A stretch of 64,000 nt of DNA from JANRKF01 sp964518725 (GTDB taxonomy: Bacteria; Pseudomonadota; Alphaproteobacteria; Rickettsiales; SXRF01): the NCBI GenBank assembly GCA_964518725.1, contig CAZFKP010000013.1, positions 1 through 64,000 of the forward strand. The letters run 5' to 3'. Of the stretch, positions 51,519-59,642 are shown piece after piece (positions within the stretch are counted from its first letter, which is position 1; each line of letters starts with the position of its first letter). A program made the position numbers and the translations under genes. The notes beneath the pieces were generated by a model, which saw only the letters and a list, made by a program, of their open reading frames with translations, did not search any database and was not told the origin of the DNA.

Positions 51519-52114
51519 GGTGTTTTCCGTAGTTCTGTTTTCGCTTGGGCGATGATTTTTAGCGCAGAGCTGCCCTCAAGCCAAGCGATAATGAGTGCGA
51601 CCACCAGGTCTGGCCAGAGAGTGCCGGTGGCATAGACCAGTCCGGCGGCGATCATGATAAAAACGTTGGCCAGCGCGTCATTGCGGCTGCACAGCCAGAT
51701 GGATCCCATGTTGCTGTCACGGGTGCGGCTGCGATAAAGAATAGCCGCGGTCGCAACGTTTGCTGCCAGCGCCAGTGCCGCCACCCAGCCCATGGTAAAA
51801 TATTCCGGTGTGTGCTGATTCAGAATATTATGCGCCCCTTGCGATAATGCGCCCACCGCCAGCAACAGCATCAGGAAAGCCTTCACCAGCGATGCTTTGG
51901 CACGCACATGCAGCGGTTTGGCGATGACATAAAGCGTGATGAGATAACTGAAAGAATCACTCAAAAAATCCATGGAATCGGCGAGCAGCGAGGTCGAATT
52001 GGCCTCCATACCCTGCCACACCTCCAGCACGAATAGCGGGAAATTGAGCGCGAACGCGATCCACAGGATCTTGCGGTCATGCCCGTGATGGTCGTGATGA
52101 TGGTGGTCGCTCAC
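51515..52114 (-). CDS. Cation diffusion facilitator transporter (short CzcD-like)
   Basis: CDF proteins export zinc or other divalent metals by proton exchange. The product of about 199 residues has a His-rich start (SDHHHHDHHGHD), about six membrane segments, and metal-site Asp in LLADSMDFLSDS (TM2) and SRNDALANVFIM (TM5). It lacks the cytoplasmic C-terminal domain of full-length CDF proteins, as in some short forms. The start is uncertain: GTG at 52114 or TTG at 52126. It overlaps leuB by four bases, so transport and leucine synthesis share a transcript. Confidence 0.85.
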   Translation of the reverse strand: MSDHHHHDHHGHDRKILWIAFALNFPLFVLEVWQGMEANSTSLLADSMDFLSDSFSYLITLYVIAKPLHVRAKASLVKAFLMLLLAVGALSQGAHNILNQHTPEYFTMGWVAALALAANVATAAILYRSRTRDSNMGSIWLCSRNDALANVFIMIAAGLVYATGTLWPDLVVALIIAWLEGSSALKIIAQAKTELRKTP

Positions 52115-52171
52115 ACAGCCGGCCAAGGGGAAAAATCCTGCCTTTTCGCACTTCCAGACGGAAGAATGAGG

Positions 52172-52200
52172 TTGCTAAGCGCCATAAAATTAACTATAAT
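52172..52200 (+). promoter_or_regulatory. Strong sigma70-type promoter for orphan gene
   Basis: TTGCTA at 52172-52177 and a perfect TATAAT at 52195-52200 are spaced 17 bases apart. A second set (TTAACT at 52190-52195, TAATAT at 52213-52218, also 17 apart) overlaps it. Both point toward the orphan gene at 52288 and leave an AT-rich leader of about 80 bases. Confidence 0.62.
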
Positions 52201-52287
52201 TTAAACAAACGCTAATATAAATAGAGATAAGAAAATTAGTGCATTTCCATAGCGGGTGCAATCGATAATATATCGGCAGGGGGAAAC

Positions 52288-52866
52288 ATGGCGGGTGAAT
52301 ATGAGTTTACGACGGCAATGGGTGTCGCAACAAAGCTGGCAACAAGGCCCGAAGAAATTAAGGGAGATGGTGCCGCTGCGGCTGCGGCAACCAGCGCCCA
52401 GCATAATGTGATATTCTCATATGACGGACAGCCGCTGCTTGAAGTGGTCAGCGCAGGCAATCACGCGATCGTCAAAATTCCTGTGCAGAACTGGGATGAT
52501 ACCGAAGAGCTGAAGCAGGCGGAAGTGCGCTATGCACATCTGCAACAGGAGTTGCGAGCCACTGGAATAAAAACGATACCGGAGAAAGAAAATCCTAGGC
52601 GATTTTCTGTCTCTGTGCCGGAAACGCAATATGGCCAACTGGTCCAGAATTACTTATCTCAGTATTCTTGGGAGTTGGATAATGGTGGCGATACAACAAA
52701 ACCAAAGCGGCTGAAATTCGTCATGAATAGCGCTCAGGAACAGTTTCTGGCATTTTTACAAGAAGCCGCGCAATTGCAGGGGTTCCTCCAGGCCAATGCG
52801 GAGGCCAAGGTGTCAGCACACCTGAGCCTCACCGATACCGAAAGAGCCGATAAACTTGTCCGCTAG
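52288..52866 (+). CDS. Orphan hypothetical protein
   Basis: I do not recognise this 192-residue soluble protein. It has an Ala-rich N-terminal stretch (around residues 28-36), a beta-type middle with VIFSYDGQPLLEVVSAG, helical segments, and ends TERADKLVR. A strong AGGGGGA site precedes the ATG and a good promoter lies upstream, so it is probably well expressed. It sits alone between the CDF-leuB-asd operon and leuD, sharing a CTAG stop overlap with leuD. Confidence 0.68.
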   Translation: MAGEYEFTTAMGVATKLATRPEEIKGDGAAAAAATSAQHNVIFSYDGQPLLEVVSAGNHAIVKIPVQNWDDTEELKQAEVRYAHLQQELRATGIKTIPEKENPRRFSVSVPETQYGQLVQNYLSQYSWELDNGGDTTKPKRLKFVMNSAQEQFLAFLQEAAQLQGFLQANAEAKVSAHLSLTDTERADKLVR

Positions 52867-53465
52867 GCTGCCAGCCACGGCGTAATGGACTTCTGCTTTT
52901 CTTCATAAAAGGCAATCGCCGGCAGTTTTTCAAGCGTGAGGCCGATATCATCTAGCCCATGTATCAGGCAGTGCTTGCGGAACGGTTCCACCTCAAATGC
53001 GAACTGGTGATTGCCCGCTGACACAGTCTGCTTGTCGAGATCGACCGTCATCTTGCCGCCGGTTTTGGCAATGTCCATCAGCGAATCCACCTGATCTTTC
53101 GGCAGCACCACCGGCAGGATGCCGTTCTTGAAACAGTTGTTGAAGAAAATATCGGCATAGCTTGGCGCGATCACGCAGCGAATTCCGAAATCCAGAAGTG
53201 CCCACGGCGCATGCTCTCGGCTTGAACCGCAGCCAAAATTCCCTCCCGCGATCAGGATTTTCGCGTGGTCATAGGGCGCGTTATGGAGCACGAAATCATC
53301 CACCCGGCTGCCATCGACGCGAAAACGCATTTCATAAAACAGGCCTTCCTTCAGGCCGGTGCGCTTGATGGTTTTGAGGAATTGCTTGGGGATGATCATA
53401 TCGGTGTCGATATTCTCGATCATGAGTGGTGCCGCGACGGCGTTGAGTGTGGTAAATTTTTGCAT
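52863..53465 (-). CDS. leuD: 3-Isopropylmalate dehydratase small subunit
   Basis: LeuD is the swivel-domain subunit that with LeuC isomerises isopropylmalate. The 200-residue product has DMIIPKQFLKTI with substrate-binding residues, GGNFGCGSSREHAPWALLDFG, and a C-terminal LGLTLEKLPAIAFYEEKQ-like end. It follows leuC but is separated from it by an AT-rich membrane orphan gene, which is unusual. Its stop overlaps the convergent orphan gene in a CTAG. Confidence 0.95.
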   Translation of the reverse strand: MQKFTTLNAVAAPLMIENIDTDMIIPKQFLKTIKRTGLKEGLFYEMRFRVDGSRVDDFVLHNAPYDHAKILIAGGNFGCGSSREHAPWALLDFGIRCVIAPSYADIFFNNCFKNGILPVVLPKDQVDSLMDIAKTGGKMTVDLDKQTVSAGNHQFAFEVEPFRKHCLIHGLDDIGLTLEKLPAIAFYEEKQKSITPWLAA

Positions 53466-53487
53466 GATTAGTTCTTATTCTAGAATG

Positions 53488-53976
53488 TTAGATTTTAGCT
53501 TTATGAGCGATTGAAAATATTTTGTCCCTCGCTCGATCATCTTCAGCAACTGTTTCTTTATAGCTTGCTATTATTTTATTAATTTGGCTCTGTACATCCT
53601 CTAATTGCAGGACATGGTCTTCTAGTTGGGCGGATGTGGGTGGGTGTCTACTTATATCTAAGTAGCATTGATCTAAAGTAGTCACTCGATCTTTTGTGTG
53701 AGAAAAAAATTCTTCCCATTTGATTTTTTCTCCCGAGTTGAATTTCCCTTGAGCTGCTAGACGATTTATTCTGGATTCATTTGCTTTTTCCCCACGCTCT
53801 GAAACTTCTTGCATGTCTATCCAGAGTGACCTTACCAAGCTTTTATAACGCATTCTCAAATCTTGCGATTTTAATTGACTGACTTTTCTAAGGCTTAGTA
53901 TTCCAGTTATTGACCCAACTATTCCTGAAATAGCTCCAATTAGTCCTATTATTAGGCTAATATCTAAAGCGGGCAT
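53488..53976 (-). CDS. AT-rich membrane orphan inserted between leuC and leuD
   Basis: The 162-residue product has one N-terminal membrane segment (about 5-29, ISLIIGLIGAISGIVGSITG) with a Gly/Ile zipper pattern, then a charged helical cytosolic part. No family is recognised. The coding sequence is visibly much more AT-rich than leuC and leuD on either side, a sign of recent gain. Its ATG overlaps the leuC stop by one base (TAATG), so it is translationally coupled to leuC. The 22 bases to leuD keep the operon intact. Confidence 0.68.
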   Translation of the reverse strand: MPALDISLIIGLIGAISGIVGSITGILSLRKVSQLKSQDLRMRYKSLVRSLWIDMQEVSERGEKANESRINRLAAQGKFNSGEKIKWEEFFSHTKDRVTTLDQCYLDISRHPPTSAQLEDHVLQLEDVQSQINKIIASYKETVAEDDRARDKIFSIAHKAKI

Positions 53977-55382
53977 TATTTAAAACTCCTCACATCCGCC
54001 AGATGCCCAGCCACCGCCGCCGCCACCGCCATTTCCGGGGAGACGAGGTGGGTGCGTCCGCCACGGCCCTGGCGGCCTTCGAAATTGCGGTTGGAGGTGG
54101 AGGCGCAGCGTTCGCCGGGAGCGAGCTGGTCGGCGTTCATGGCAAGGCACATCGAACAGCCGGGCTCGCGCCATTCGAATCCGGCAGCGAGGAAGATTTT
54201 ATCCAAGCCTTCTTTTTCGGCCTGTTCTTTCACAAGGCCGGAACCGGGCACGACCATGGCAAGCTTGATGTTTTTTGCGATATGTTTGCCGTCCGCGAGC
54301 TTCGCCGCCGCGCGCAGATCTTCGATGCGGCCATTGGTGCATGAGCCGATGAAGACCTTGTCGATGGTGACATCGGTGAGTTTTTCGCCTTCCTTCAGGC
54401 CCATATATTCGAGCGAGCGGGCGACCGCCGAGCGCTTCGCCTCGTCTTTGATATCCTTGAGGAAAGGCACGTTGGCCGTGATCGGCAGCACGTCTTCGGG
54501 CGAAGTTCCCCATGTCACCTGCGGGGCGATGTCGGCGGCGTTTAAAATAATTTCCGCATCATATTTCGCGCCCGCATCGCTCGGCAGTGTTTTCCAATAT
54601 TCCACGGCTTTGTCCCAGTCGGCGCCTTTCGGGGCGAGGTTGCGGTCTTTGATATAAGCAAAGGTTGTTTCGTCCGGGGCGATGAGGCCGGCGCGCGCGC
54701 CTGCCTCGATGGTCATGTTGCACACCGTCATGCGGCCTTCCATGGAGAGTGCGCGAATGGCGTCGCCTGCATATTCGATGACGTAGCCGGTGCCGCCCGC
54801 CGTGCCGAGTTTGCCGATGATGGCGAGCACGATATCCTTGGCGGTGACGCCTGCGGGGAGTGTGCCGTCCACGCGCACCAGCATGTTTTTCGCATGGCGC
54901 TGGATGAGGGTTTGGGTGGCCAGCACATGCTCGACTTCCGAGGTGCCAATGCCGAAAGCCAGCGCGCCAAATGCGCCATGGGTGCTGGTGTGCGAATCAC
55001 CGCACACAATCGTCATGCCCGGCTGGGTGAAGCCCTGCTCAGGCCCTACGATATGCACGATGCCCTGGCGCTTGTCGTCCATCGCATAATGGGTGATGCC
55101 GAATTCTTTCGCATTATTCGCGAGCGTCTGCACCTGGATGCGTGAGGTTTCATCCTTGATGATGCCTTGTTTCCGCTCCGGCGTGGTCGGCACGTTGTGG
55201 TCGGGAACGGCGAGCGTTGCATCCGGGCGGCGCACGGTGCGGCCACTGGTGCGAAGGCCTTCAAACGCCTGCGGGCTGGTCACTTCATGGATGAGGTGGC
55301 GGTCGATATAAAGGAGGCAGGTGCCGTCATCGGCCTGATGCACAAGATGCGATTCAAAGATTTTATCGTAGAGGGTTTTCAT
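53976..55382 (-). CDS. leuC: 3-Isopropylmalate dehydratase large subunit
   Basis: LeuC carries the [4Fe-4S] cluster and the main catalytic part. The 468-residue product has VCGDSHTSTHGAFGALAFGIGTSEVEHVLATQ (pieces: CGDSHTSTHGAFG, GTSEVEHVLATQ), the cluster Cys in GSCTNGRIEDLR and in CSMCLAMN, and the end RTHLVSPEMAVAAAVAGH. I use the ATG at 55382 (MKTLYDKIF); the in-frame ATG at 55397 is possible. It lies 65 bases after rplS, a conserved alphaproteobacterial order. Confidence 0.95.
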   Translation of the reverse strand: MKTLYDKIFESHLVHQADDGTCLLYIDRHLIHEVTSPQAFEGLRTSGRTVRRPDATLAVPDHNVPTTPERKQGIIKDETSRIQVQTLANNAKEFGITHYAMDDKRQGIVHIVGPEQGFTQPGMTIVCGDSHTSTHGAFGALAFGIGTSEVEHVLATQTLIQRHAKNMLVRVDGTLPAGVTAKDIVLAIIGKLGTAGGTGYVIEYAGDAIRALSMEGRMTVCNMTIEAGARAGLIAPDETTFAYIKDRNLAPKGADWDKAVEYWKTLPSDAGAKYDAEIILNAADIAPQVTWGTSPEDVLPITANVPFLKDIKDEAKRSAVARSLEYMGLKEGEKLTDVTIDKVFIGSCTNGRIEDLRAAAKLADGKHIAKNIKLAMVVPGSGLVKEQAEKEGLDKIFLAAGFEWREPGCSMCLAMNADQLAPGERCASTSNRNFEGRQGRGGRTHLVSPEMAVAAAVAGHLADVRSFK

Positions 55383-55447
55383 AGAGCCATGTGTCACGGG
55401 GTTGGGCCATGAGCCTCAAAACACCTGACGACTCACAGCAATAATAA

Positions 55448-55822
55448 TTATTCTTCGGTTTGAATGTCGCGTTTTTCGGTAATACGCGCTGCTTTGCCGG
55501 TGAGGCCACGCAGGTAGTAAAGTTTCGCGCGGCGCACATCGCCCTTGCGAATCAGTTCCACGCTGTCAACGCGTGGGCTGTAGGTCGGGAACACACGTTC
55601 AACGCCTTCGCCATGGCTGATTTTGCGGACGGTGAACGCCGAGCGCACACCCGCATTTTTCTTGCCGATGACGACGCCTTCAAATGCCTGGAGTCGTTCG
55701 TTGCTACCTTCGATGATACGCACGTTCACACGCACCGTATCGCCCTGCGAGAATGCGTCGATGCGCTTGTTTTCGGTGAGTTTTGCCTTGGCGGCTTGCT
55801 CGAATTTCTGCAACGTATTCAT
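55448..55822 (-). CDS. rplS: 50S ribosomal protein L19
   Basis: L19 lies at the 30S-50S interface. The 124-residue product has GDTVRVNVRIIEGSNERLQAFEGVVIGKK (pieces: GDTVRVNVRIIEG, QAFEGVVIGKK), FTVRKISHGEGVERVFP, and RAKLYYLRGLTGKAARI. It follows trmD, with a 90-base structured leader between them that is homologous to the one before rpoA. A GGAAGAAGG site precedes the ATG. Confidence 0.97.
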   Translation of the reverse strand: MNTLQKFEQAAKAKLTENKRIDAFSQGDTVRVNVRIIEGSNERLQAFEGVVIGKKNAGVRSAFTVRKISHGEGVERVFPTYSPRVDSVELIRKGDVRRAKLYYLRGLTGKAARITEKRDIQTEE

Positions 55823-55835
55823 AACCTTCTTCCTT

Positions 55836-55915
55836 TTTGCGTTCAGAGAAAAATAAAAAGCGTGGTTTTTATTTTCCTCTTGGCGGCACGCGGCCTGCGA
55901 TCCTCAATGGATCTA
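55836..55915 (-). repeat. Leader element copy 2, upstream of rplS
   Basis: Read on the minus strand this stretch matches the element before rpoA (11658-11740) over about 80 bases at roughly 80 percent identity. It keeps an A/T-rich stem (AGAGGAAAATAAAAA pairing with TTTTTATTTTTCTCT, with one wobble) around the loop CCACGC. The lower stem has different bases from copy 1 but still pairs, which suggests selection on structure. It begins at the trmD stop and ends just before the rplS ribosome binding site. Confidence 0.75.
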
Positions 55916-56635
55916 GTCGCTGCGCTCCGCACGTTTTACCAAATCTGGCCGCCGCTCTTGCGTAATTGCTTCCGCTTGTTCCAGCCGCCACTCATTTATT
56001 CTTTTATGGTCGCCGGATAGTAGCACATCCGGCACCATCCGTCCATTCCAATCGAGCGGGCGAGTATAATGAGGAAATTCCAATAATCCAGCGAAATTTT
56101 CATGGCTACTAAAGCTTTCTTTCTGAACGGCTTCCTCGTTACCGATGACCCCCGGAAGCAGGCGGACAGCCGCATCCAGTATGGCAAGCGCCGCGATTTC
56201 CCCGCCGGAGAGGATAAAATCCCCGAGGCTCACCTCCAGCATCCCGTAATGGTCGATCACCCGCTGGTCGATGCCCTCGAACCGGCCGCAGAGGATGATC
56301 AGCGAGGATGGCGGGGCGATGAATTCTTCGACCAGGCGCTGGGTAAGGGGCACGCCGCGGGGCGAGGGGTAGATGATTTTTGCCCCCGGGAGCAGGGTTT
56401 TGGCCTGATCCAGCGCGCGTCCCAGCACATCGGGCTTCATCACCATGCCGGTACCGCCGCCATAGGGCGAATCATCCACCGTGCGGTGCTTGTCGAGCGC
56501 AAAATCCCGTAAATCCAGGGTTTTGAGGCTCCAGATGCCTTTTCCCAACGCCTTGCCAGCGAGCGATAACCCCAGCGGTCCCGGGAACATATCGGGAAAG
56601 ACGGTAAGGGCGATGGCGGACAGGGTCGGGGGCAT
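55913..56635 (-). CDS. trmD: tRNA (guanine-N1)-methyltransferase TrmD
   Basis: TrmD methylates G37 next to the anticodon in many tRNAs and prevents frameshifting. The 240-residue knotted methyltransferase has LTVFPDMFPGPLG at the start, DDSPYGGGTGMVMKP, GRFEGIDQRVIDHY and VSLGDFILSGGEIAAL. The ATG at 56635 is chosen because homology begins there. Normally trmD directly follows rimM; here an opposite-strand orphan gene separates them, so trmD needs its own promoter. Confidence 0.96.
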   Translation of the reverse strand: MPPTLSAIALTVFPDMFPGPLGLSLAGKALGKGIWSLKTLDLRDFALDKHRTVDDSPYGGGTGMVMKPDVLGRALDQAKTLLPGAKIIYPSPRGVPLTQRLVEEFIAPPSSLIILCGRFEGIDQRVIDHYGMLEVSLGDFILSGGEIAALAILDAAVRLLPGVIGNEEAVQKESFSSHENFAGLLEFPHYTRPLDWNGRMVPDVLLSGDHKRINEWRLEQAEAITQERRPDLVKRAERSD

Positions 56636-56669
56636 AATTGATAAATATTTGTTATAGAATGAGCGTTTT

Positions 56670-56697
56670 ATGATAAACTGCCATCGATTACATACAA
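56670..56697 (-). promoter_or_regulatory. Possible promoter for trmD-rplS
   Basis: On the minus strand TTGTAT (56697-56692) and TATCAT (56675-56670) are 16 bases apart and precede the trmD ATG by about 35 bases. A separate trmD promoter is expected since rimM and trmD are split by a gene on the other strand. Confidence 0.42.
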
Positions 56698-56710
56698 TAG
56701 GAAAATACAC

Positions 56711-57376
56711 ATGAACGCAGAATACGGCAGGGAAATGATCAATGTGAGCAATGTGGTCGACCACTTGGAAGCGCTCGCCTTGTTTGCCGCTAAAAAACAA
56801 GGGGTGCGGATTGTGAGTGCTGGCCTAACGCAAGATAGGGATGGCCGGATGCTACTTGCTTTTGAGGGGGATGGGGACAAGCTGCATAAGCTTGAGGCAC
56901 AGTTTACCGGCCTTGCGGAGTATTTTCAGGAAGAACGCCTGTCGAAAATTACCGCGATCTATCCGCTCGCTGCCTCTGACCACCAACTGTTACTTGTAGA
57001 TGTTGCGCCGCTTCTGGACGTGCCGGATGTACTTGCAAGTATTGCCGCGGTAGAATCGCGGAGAAGTGCTCTGCGGAAAATGGCGGCGGGCACACTTGTC
57101 TCATTCGCAGGAACCATCGTGCATGCTGATGCCGTTTTCAATGGGCGGCCATTCAACGTTATGCTTGCAGAGCTATTGGGCGGGAGCGCGCTTGAAATTG
57201 CAGGGGGGCTTGAGGTAAGGCGTGCTGCCGATAATTTTGATCGGCCGAGTGATTATTATCGCTTTAAAAATATACCGGATTACTTTGATCTTCACAGCAA
57301 CCTGCTCGGCCAAGTCTTTACGTATTATTTCCAGAAAGGCATACCCATGGTGGCCGGCGTGTCGCGTGGCGCCTAG
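56711..57376 (+). CDS. Orphan protein inserted between rimM and trmD
   Basis: I do not recognise this 221-residue soluble protein. It has mixed alpha/beta character with SDHQLLLVDVAPLLDVPDVLASIAAVESRR and, later, YYRFKNIPDYFDLHSNLLGQ (pieces only). No membrane segment or Cys is present. An AGGAAA site precedes the ATG. It runs opposite to the rpsP-rimM and trmD-rplS units that flank it, and its stop overlaps the rimM stop in a CTAG. A horizontally acquired or lineage-specific gene is likely. Confidence 0.68.
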   Translation: MNAEYGREMINVSNVVDHLEALALFAAKKQGVRIVSAGLTQDRDGRMLLAFEGDGDKLHKLEAQFTGLAEYFQEERLSKITAIYPLAASDHQLLLVDVAPLLDVPDVLASIAAVESRRSALRKMAAGTLVSFAGTIVHADAVFNGRPFNVMLAELLGGSALEIAGGLEVRRAADNFDRPSDYYRFKNIPDYFDLHSNLLGQVFTYYFQKGIPMVAGVSRGA

Positions 57377-57870
57377 CTCTCCAGATATTCCGGTAACACG
57401 ACTCGCACCGCATCCTTGGTCACTTCCGTTACATAAGGGCTTTTGAACGGCAACATAATCTCGTCATCCGCGGTTTTGATTTCGATAATATCCCCCGCCC
57501 CGAAATTATGGATGGCGGTGACGCTGCCGATCTTCGTTCCGTCCGCGAGGATGGCGGGAAGGCCGATCACATCATCGTAATAAAATTGATTCGGCTGGGT
57601 GGGCGGGCGTTTGCTGGCGTCGGCGAACAGCTCGGTGCCGCGCAATAATTCCGCCCCGTTGCGGTCGGTGATGCCGTCGATTTTTACGATGAGCTGGTCT
57701 TTTTGGTGGCCGGTGATCTCTATCTGAAGCTCTTTTCCGGCCTTGGTATGAAGCGGGCTGTAGCGCGTAATGTCATCCGGGTTTTCGAGAAGGCAGGCAA
57801 GCCTGACCTCGCCACGAATGCCATGGGCGGCGGTAATATGGGCGATTTTAAAAAGATTATCCCGTGGCAT
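57373..57870 (-). CDS. rimM: Ribosome maturation factor RimM
   Basis: RimM assists assembly of the 30S head by binding S19. The 165-residue product has the N-terminal KIAHITAAHGIRGEVRL and the PRC-barrel part with NQFYYDDVIGLPAIL and VTAIHNFGAGDIIEIK. It overlaps the rpsP stop by one base. Its stop overlaps the convergent orphan gene by four bases. Confidence 0.95.
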   Translation of the reverse strand: MPRDNLFKIAHITAAHGIRGEVRLACLLENPDDITRYSPLHTKAGKELQIEITGHQKDQLIVKIDGITDRNGAELLRGTELFADASKRPPTQPNQFYYDDVIGLPAILADGTKIGSVTAIHNFGAGDIIEIKTADDEIMLPFKSPYVTEVTKDAVRVVLPEYLES

Positions 57871-58208
57871 TAAGCCGCGGCCGGAGCCTCAGCAGCGGCG
57901 GCTTCGCCACCCTTATCTTTTTTCGGCTTGCGGGCAGCGCGCTGTGCTGGCTTGGTTGCCACGATACCGGCGCGGTTGAAAAACAGGTGCACGCGATCCG
58001 ACATTTCAGCGCCGACAGAGAGCCAGTATTTGGCGCGTTCTTCGTTGATGGTGACGCGGGTGGCGGTTTCATCGGCCAGCAGCGGGTTGTAGGTGCCGAT
58101 TTTCTCAAGGTGTTTGCAATCACGCGGGTTGCGCGACGCGGTCACGATGATGCTGTAATATGGGCGTTTTTTGGTGCCACCACGGGATAAACGGATCTTT
58201 GTCGACAT
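57870..58208 (-). CDS. rpsP: 30S ribosomal protein S16
   Basis: S16 is an early assembly protein of the 30S body. The 112-residue product begins MSTKIRLSRGGTKKRPYYSIIV, the family signature (IRLSRGGTKKRPYY), with EKIGTYNPL and RAKYWLSVGAEMSD. A C-terminal Ala/Lys-rich tail of about 25 residues exceeds the usual length. It heads the rpsP-rimM unit and has a promoter upstream. Confidence 0.97.
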   Translation of the reverse strand: MSTKIRLSRGGTKKRPYYSIIVTASRNPRDCKHLEKIGTYNPLLADETATRVTINEERAKYWLSVGAEMSDRVHLFFNRAGIVATKPAQRAARKPKKDKGGEAAAAEAPAAA

Positions 58209-58243
58209 GTTTCTCTCAATTGCTAAAACGTTTAGGGACGCGG

Positions 58244-58272
58244 CTTATAGCAGTTTCCGCCTATGCCGTAAA
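58244..58272 (-). promoter_or_regulatory. Promoter for rpsP-rimM
   Basis: On the minus strand TTTACG (58272-58267) and TATAAG (58249-58244) are spaced 17 bases apart, about 36 bases upstream of the rpsP ATG. The match to the housekeeping consensus is fair. Confidence 0.5.
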
Positions 58273-58329
58273 GCACAAAATTAAGCCTTAAATAATCGGT
58301 TCTTAACCAAAACCGGCTAAAATAGGGGC

Positions 58330-58962
58330 ATGTCCAAGGCCGAACCATTCATCGACCGCCTCTTACGCACACTCATCCATGGCTTGGCGGTGTTTGTCTA
58401 TAAGCCGCGCTATATTGGGATGGAGCGTATTCCCGCCGAAGGGCCCGTGATCCTGATCAGCAACCACGTTTCCTACATGGACGGCCCGATCATCAACGCC
58501 GGGATCGACCGGCTGGTGCATTACGTAATCGACGAAGACATTTATAATGTGCCGGGGGTGCACTTTATCATGCAGCGGGCGCAGGCCATTCCCATTGCTC
58601 CGAACCGCAAAAGCGTCGAGCATGCCTTCGATTTGATTTCCGAGGCGCTGCGGCGTGGTGAGGCGGTGTGTATTTTCCCAGAGGGGTTCCTGACCTTTAC
58701 TGGTGGGCTTGGTCGGTTCCGGCCGGGTATTGAGTGGATCATCAAGCGCGACCCGGTGCCGATCATCCCGATTGCGCTTTCCGGATTGTGGGGAAGCGTC
58801 TTTTCCCGGCAATATCACGGCACCATCCGCCGCCTGTTTCCACGGCGCTGGCTGCGGGGGCATGTGACGGTGAAATGCGGCGTGCAGGTCGATCCCAGCC
58901 GGGCAACCGTCAACGAGCTTCAGGATATCGTGATGAAGCTCAAATACTCCATTGATCGCTAA
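58330..58962 (+). CDS. PlsC-family acyltransferase
   Basis: These enzymes acylate lysophosphatidic acid or related lipids at the inner membrane. The 210-residue product has the His/Asp box NHVSYMDG at about 49-56, a middle motif QAIPIAPNRKSVE, and FPEGFLTFTGGLGRF. It fits the 1-acyl-glycerol-3-phosphate acyltransferase superfamily, though the exact acceptor is open. An AGGGG site precedes the ATG. Its stop abuts the convergent membrane orphan gene (TAATTA). Confidence 0.88.
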   Translation: MSKAEPFIDRLLRTLIHGLAVFVYKPRYIGMERIPAEGPVILISNHVSYMDGPIINAGIDRLVHYVIDEDIYNVPGVHFIMQRAQAIPIAPNRKSVEHAFDLISEALRRGEAVCIFPEGFLTFTGGLGRFRPGIEWIIKRDPVPIIPIALSGLWGSVFSRQYHGTIRRLFPRRWLRGHVTVKCGVQVDPSRATVNELQDIVMKLKYSIDR

Positions 58963-59571
58963 TTAAACAATCCCATTCGATTGCTGCGCGCCCACTTCGG
59001 GTTTCGGGGTTGGCGGCGCGGCTCTGAACTCATGGCTGACCGGTGAGGTCGCCTGGGTTATTTTCTGTTCCGGGGCATTGGTTTCTTTCTTTGGCTCTTC
59101 ACCTTTTTTGGGTGTTGCCGGAGGGGATTTTGAATAGGCTTCGATAGCATCGATAATCGGCTGCCCGGCGATCACGCCGAGCCCCGCCATGCCGAGGCCA
59201 AGCAGCGGGCTATCGAGCACGAAGTGCCCGGCTGCATAGAGCAGCCCGCCGGTAATCAGCGAACCAACGCCAAAGAGCGGCTTATCGCTTTTTTCTTTCT
59301 TGCCGGTAAACCAGCTGACGAACCCGTCCCGCGCTTCTTTCGCTTCCTTAACAATGCCATTGCCGACACCGGCATCGTCACCGCTGCGATCAACCATCGT
59401 TCCGGCGGCTGCCGTGGTTCCAAGCGCGGTCAGCGCTGATTTTCCAGGGTTGCGGTAGATAACGCCACCTGCCCAGGTCAGCGGCATCTTAAGCCAGCTG
59501 CCGAGTGTTGCCATGAAGCCTGTCTTTGCTGCTGCCTGTACTGCTGGCCTTGCGAGTTGTTCCATCACCAT
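58963..59571 (-). CDS. Membrane orphan with Gly-rich TM hairpin and Pro-rich tail (paralogue A)
   Basis: The 202-residue product has a weakly hydrophobic N-terminal half, a transmembrane hairpin at about 100-141, and a Pro/Lys/Glu-rich tail (148-199). The hairpin holds FGVGSLI (100-106) and SPLLGLGMAGLGVIAGQ (121-137) followed by Asp141. The adjacent gene encodes the same pattern, FGAGSLI and SLLLGAGAVALGLMYGQ with Asp, before its own Pro-rich tail, so the two are paralogues. No known family is recognised. An AAAGGAG site precedes the ATG. Confidence 0.7.
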   Translation of the reverse strand: MVMEQLARPAVQAAAKTGFMATLGSWLKMPLTWAGGVIYRNPGKSALTALGTTAAAGTMVDRSGDDAGVGNGIVKEAKEARDGFVSWFTGKKEKSDKPLFGVGSLITGGLLYAAGHFVLDSPLLGLGMAGLGVIAGQPIIDAIEAYSKSPPATPKKGEEPKKETNAPEQKITQATSPVSHEFRAAPPTPKPEVGAQQSNGIV

Positions 59572-59642
59572 ATCATGCTACTCCTTTATCCGTCAGGCGG
59601 TGTTTTGGTATTGTTCCGAGTGTCGTAAGTGCTGTCCACATA

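Noticed and set aside
53488..55397. Frameshift or fusion in leuC due to the inserted gene
   Set aside because: leuC ends normally with its full C-terminal motifs before the one-base overlap with the inserted gene, and leuD is intact.
55823..55915. Leader hairpins before rplS and rpoA as intrinsic terminators
   Set aside because: The stems are A/T-rich with loops CCGCGT/CCACGC, lie inside operons directly upstream of essential genes, and lack a GC-rich stem followed by a T run, so ordinary termination does not explain them.
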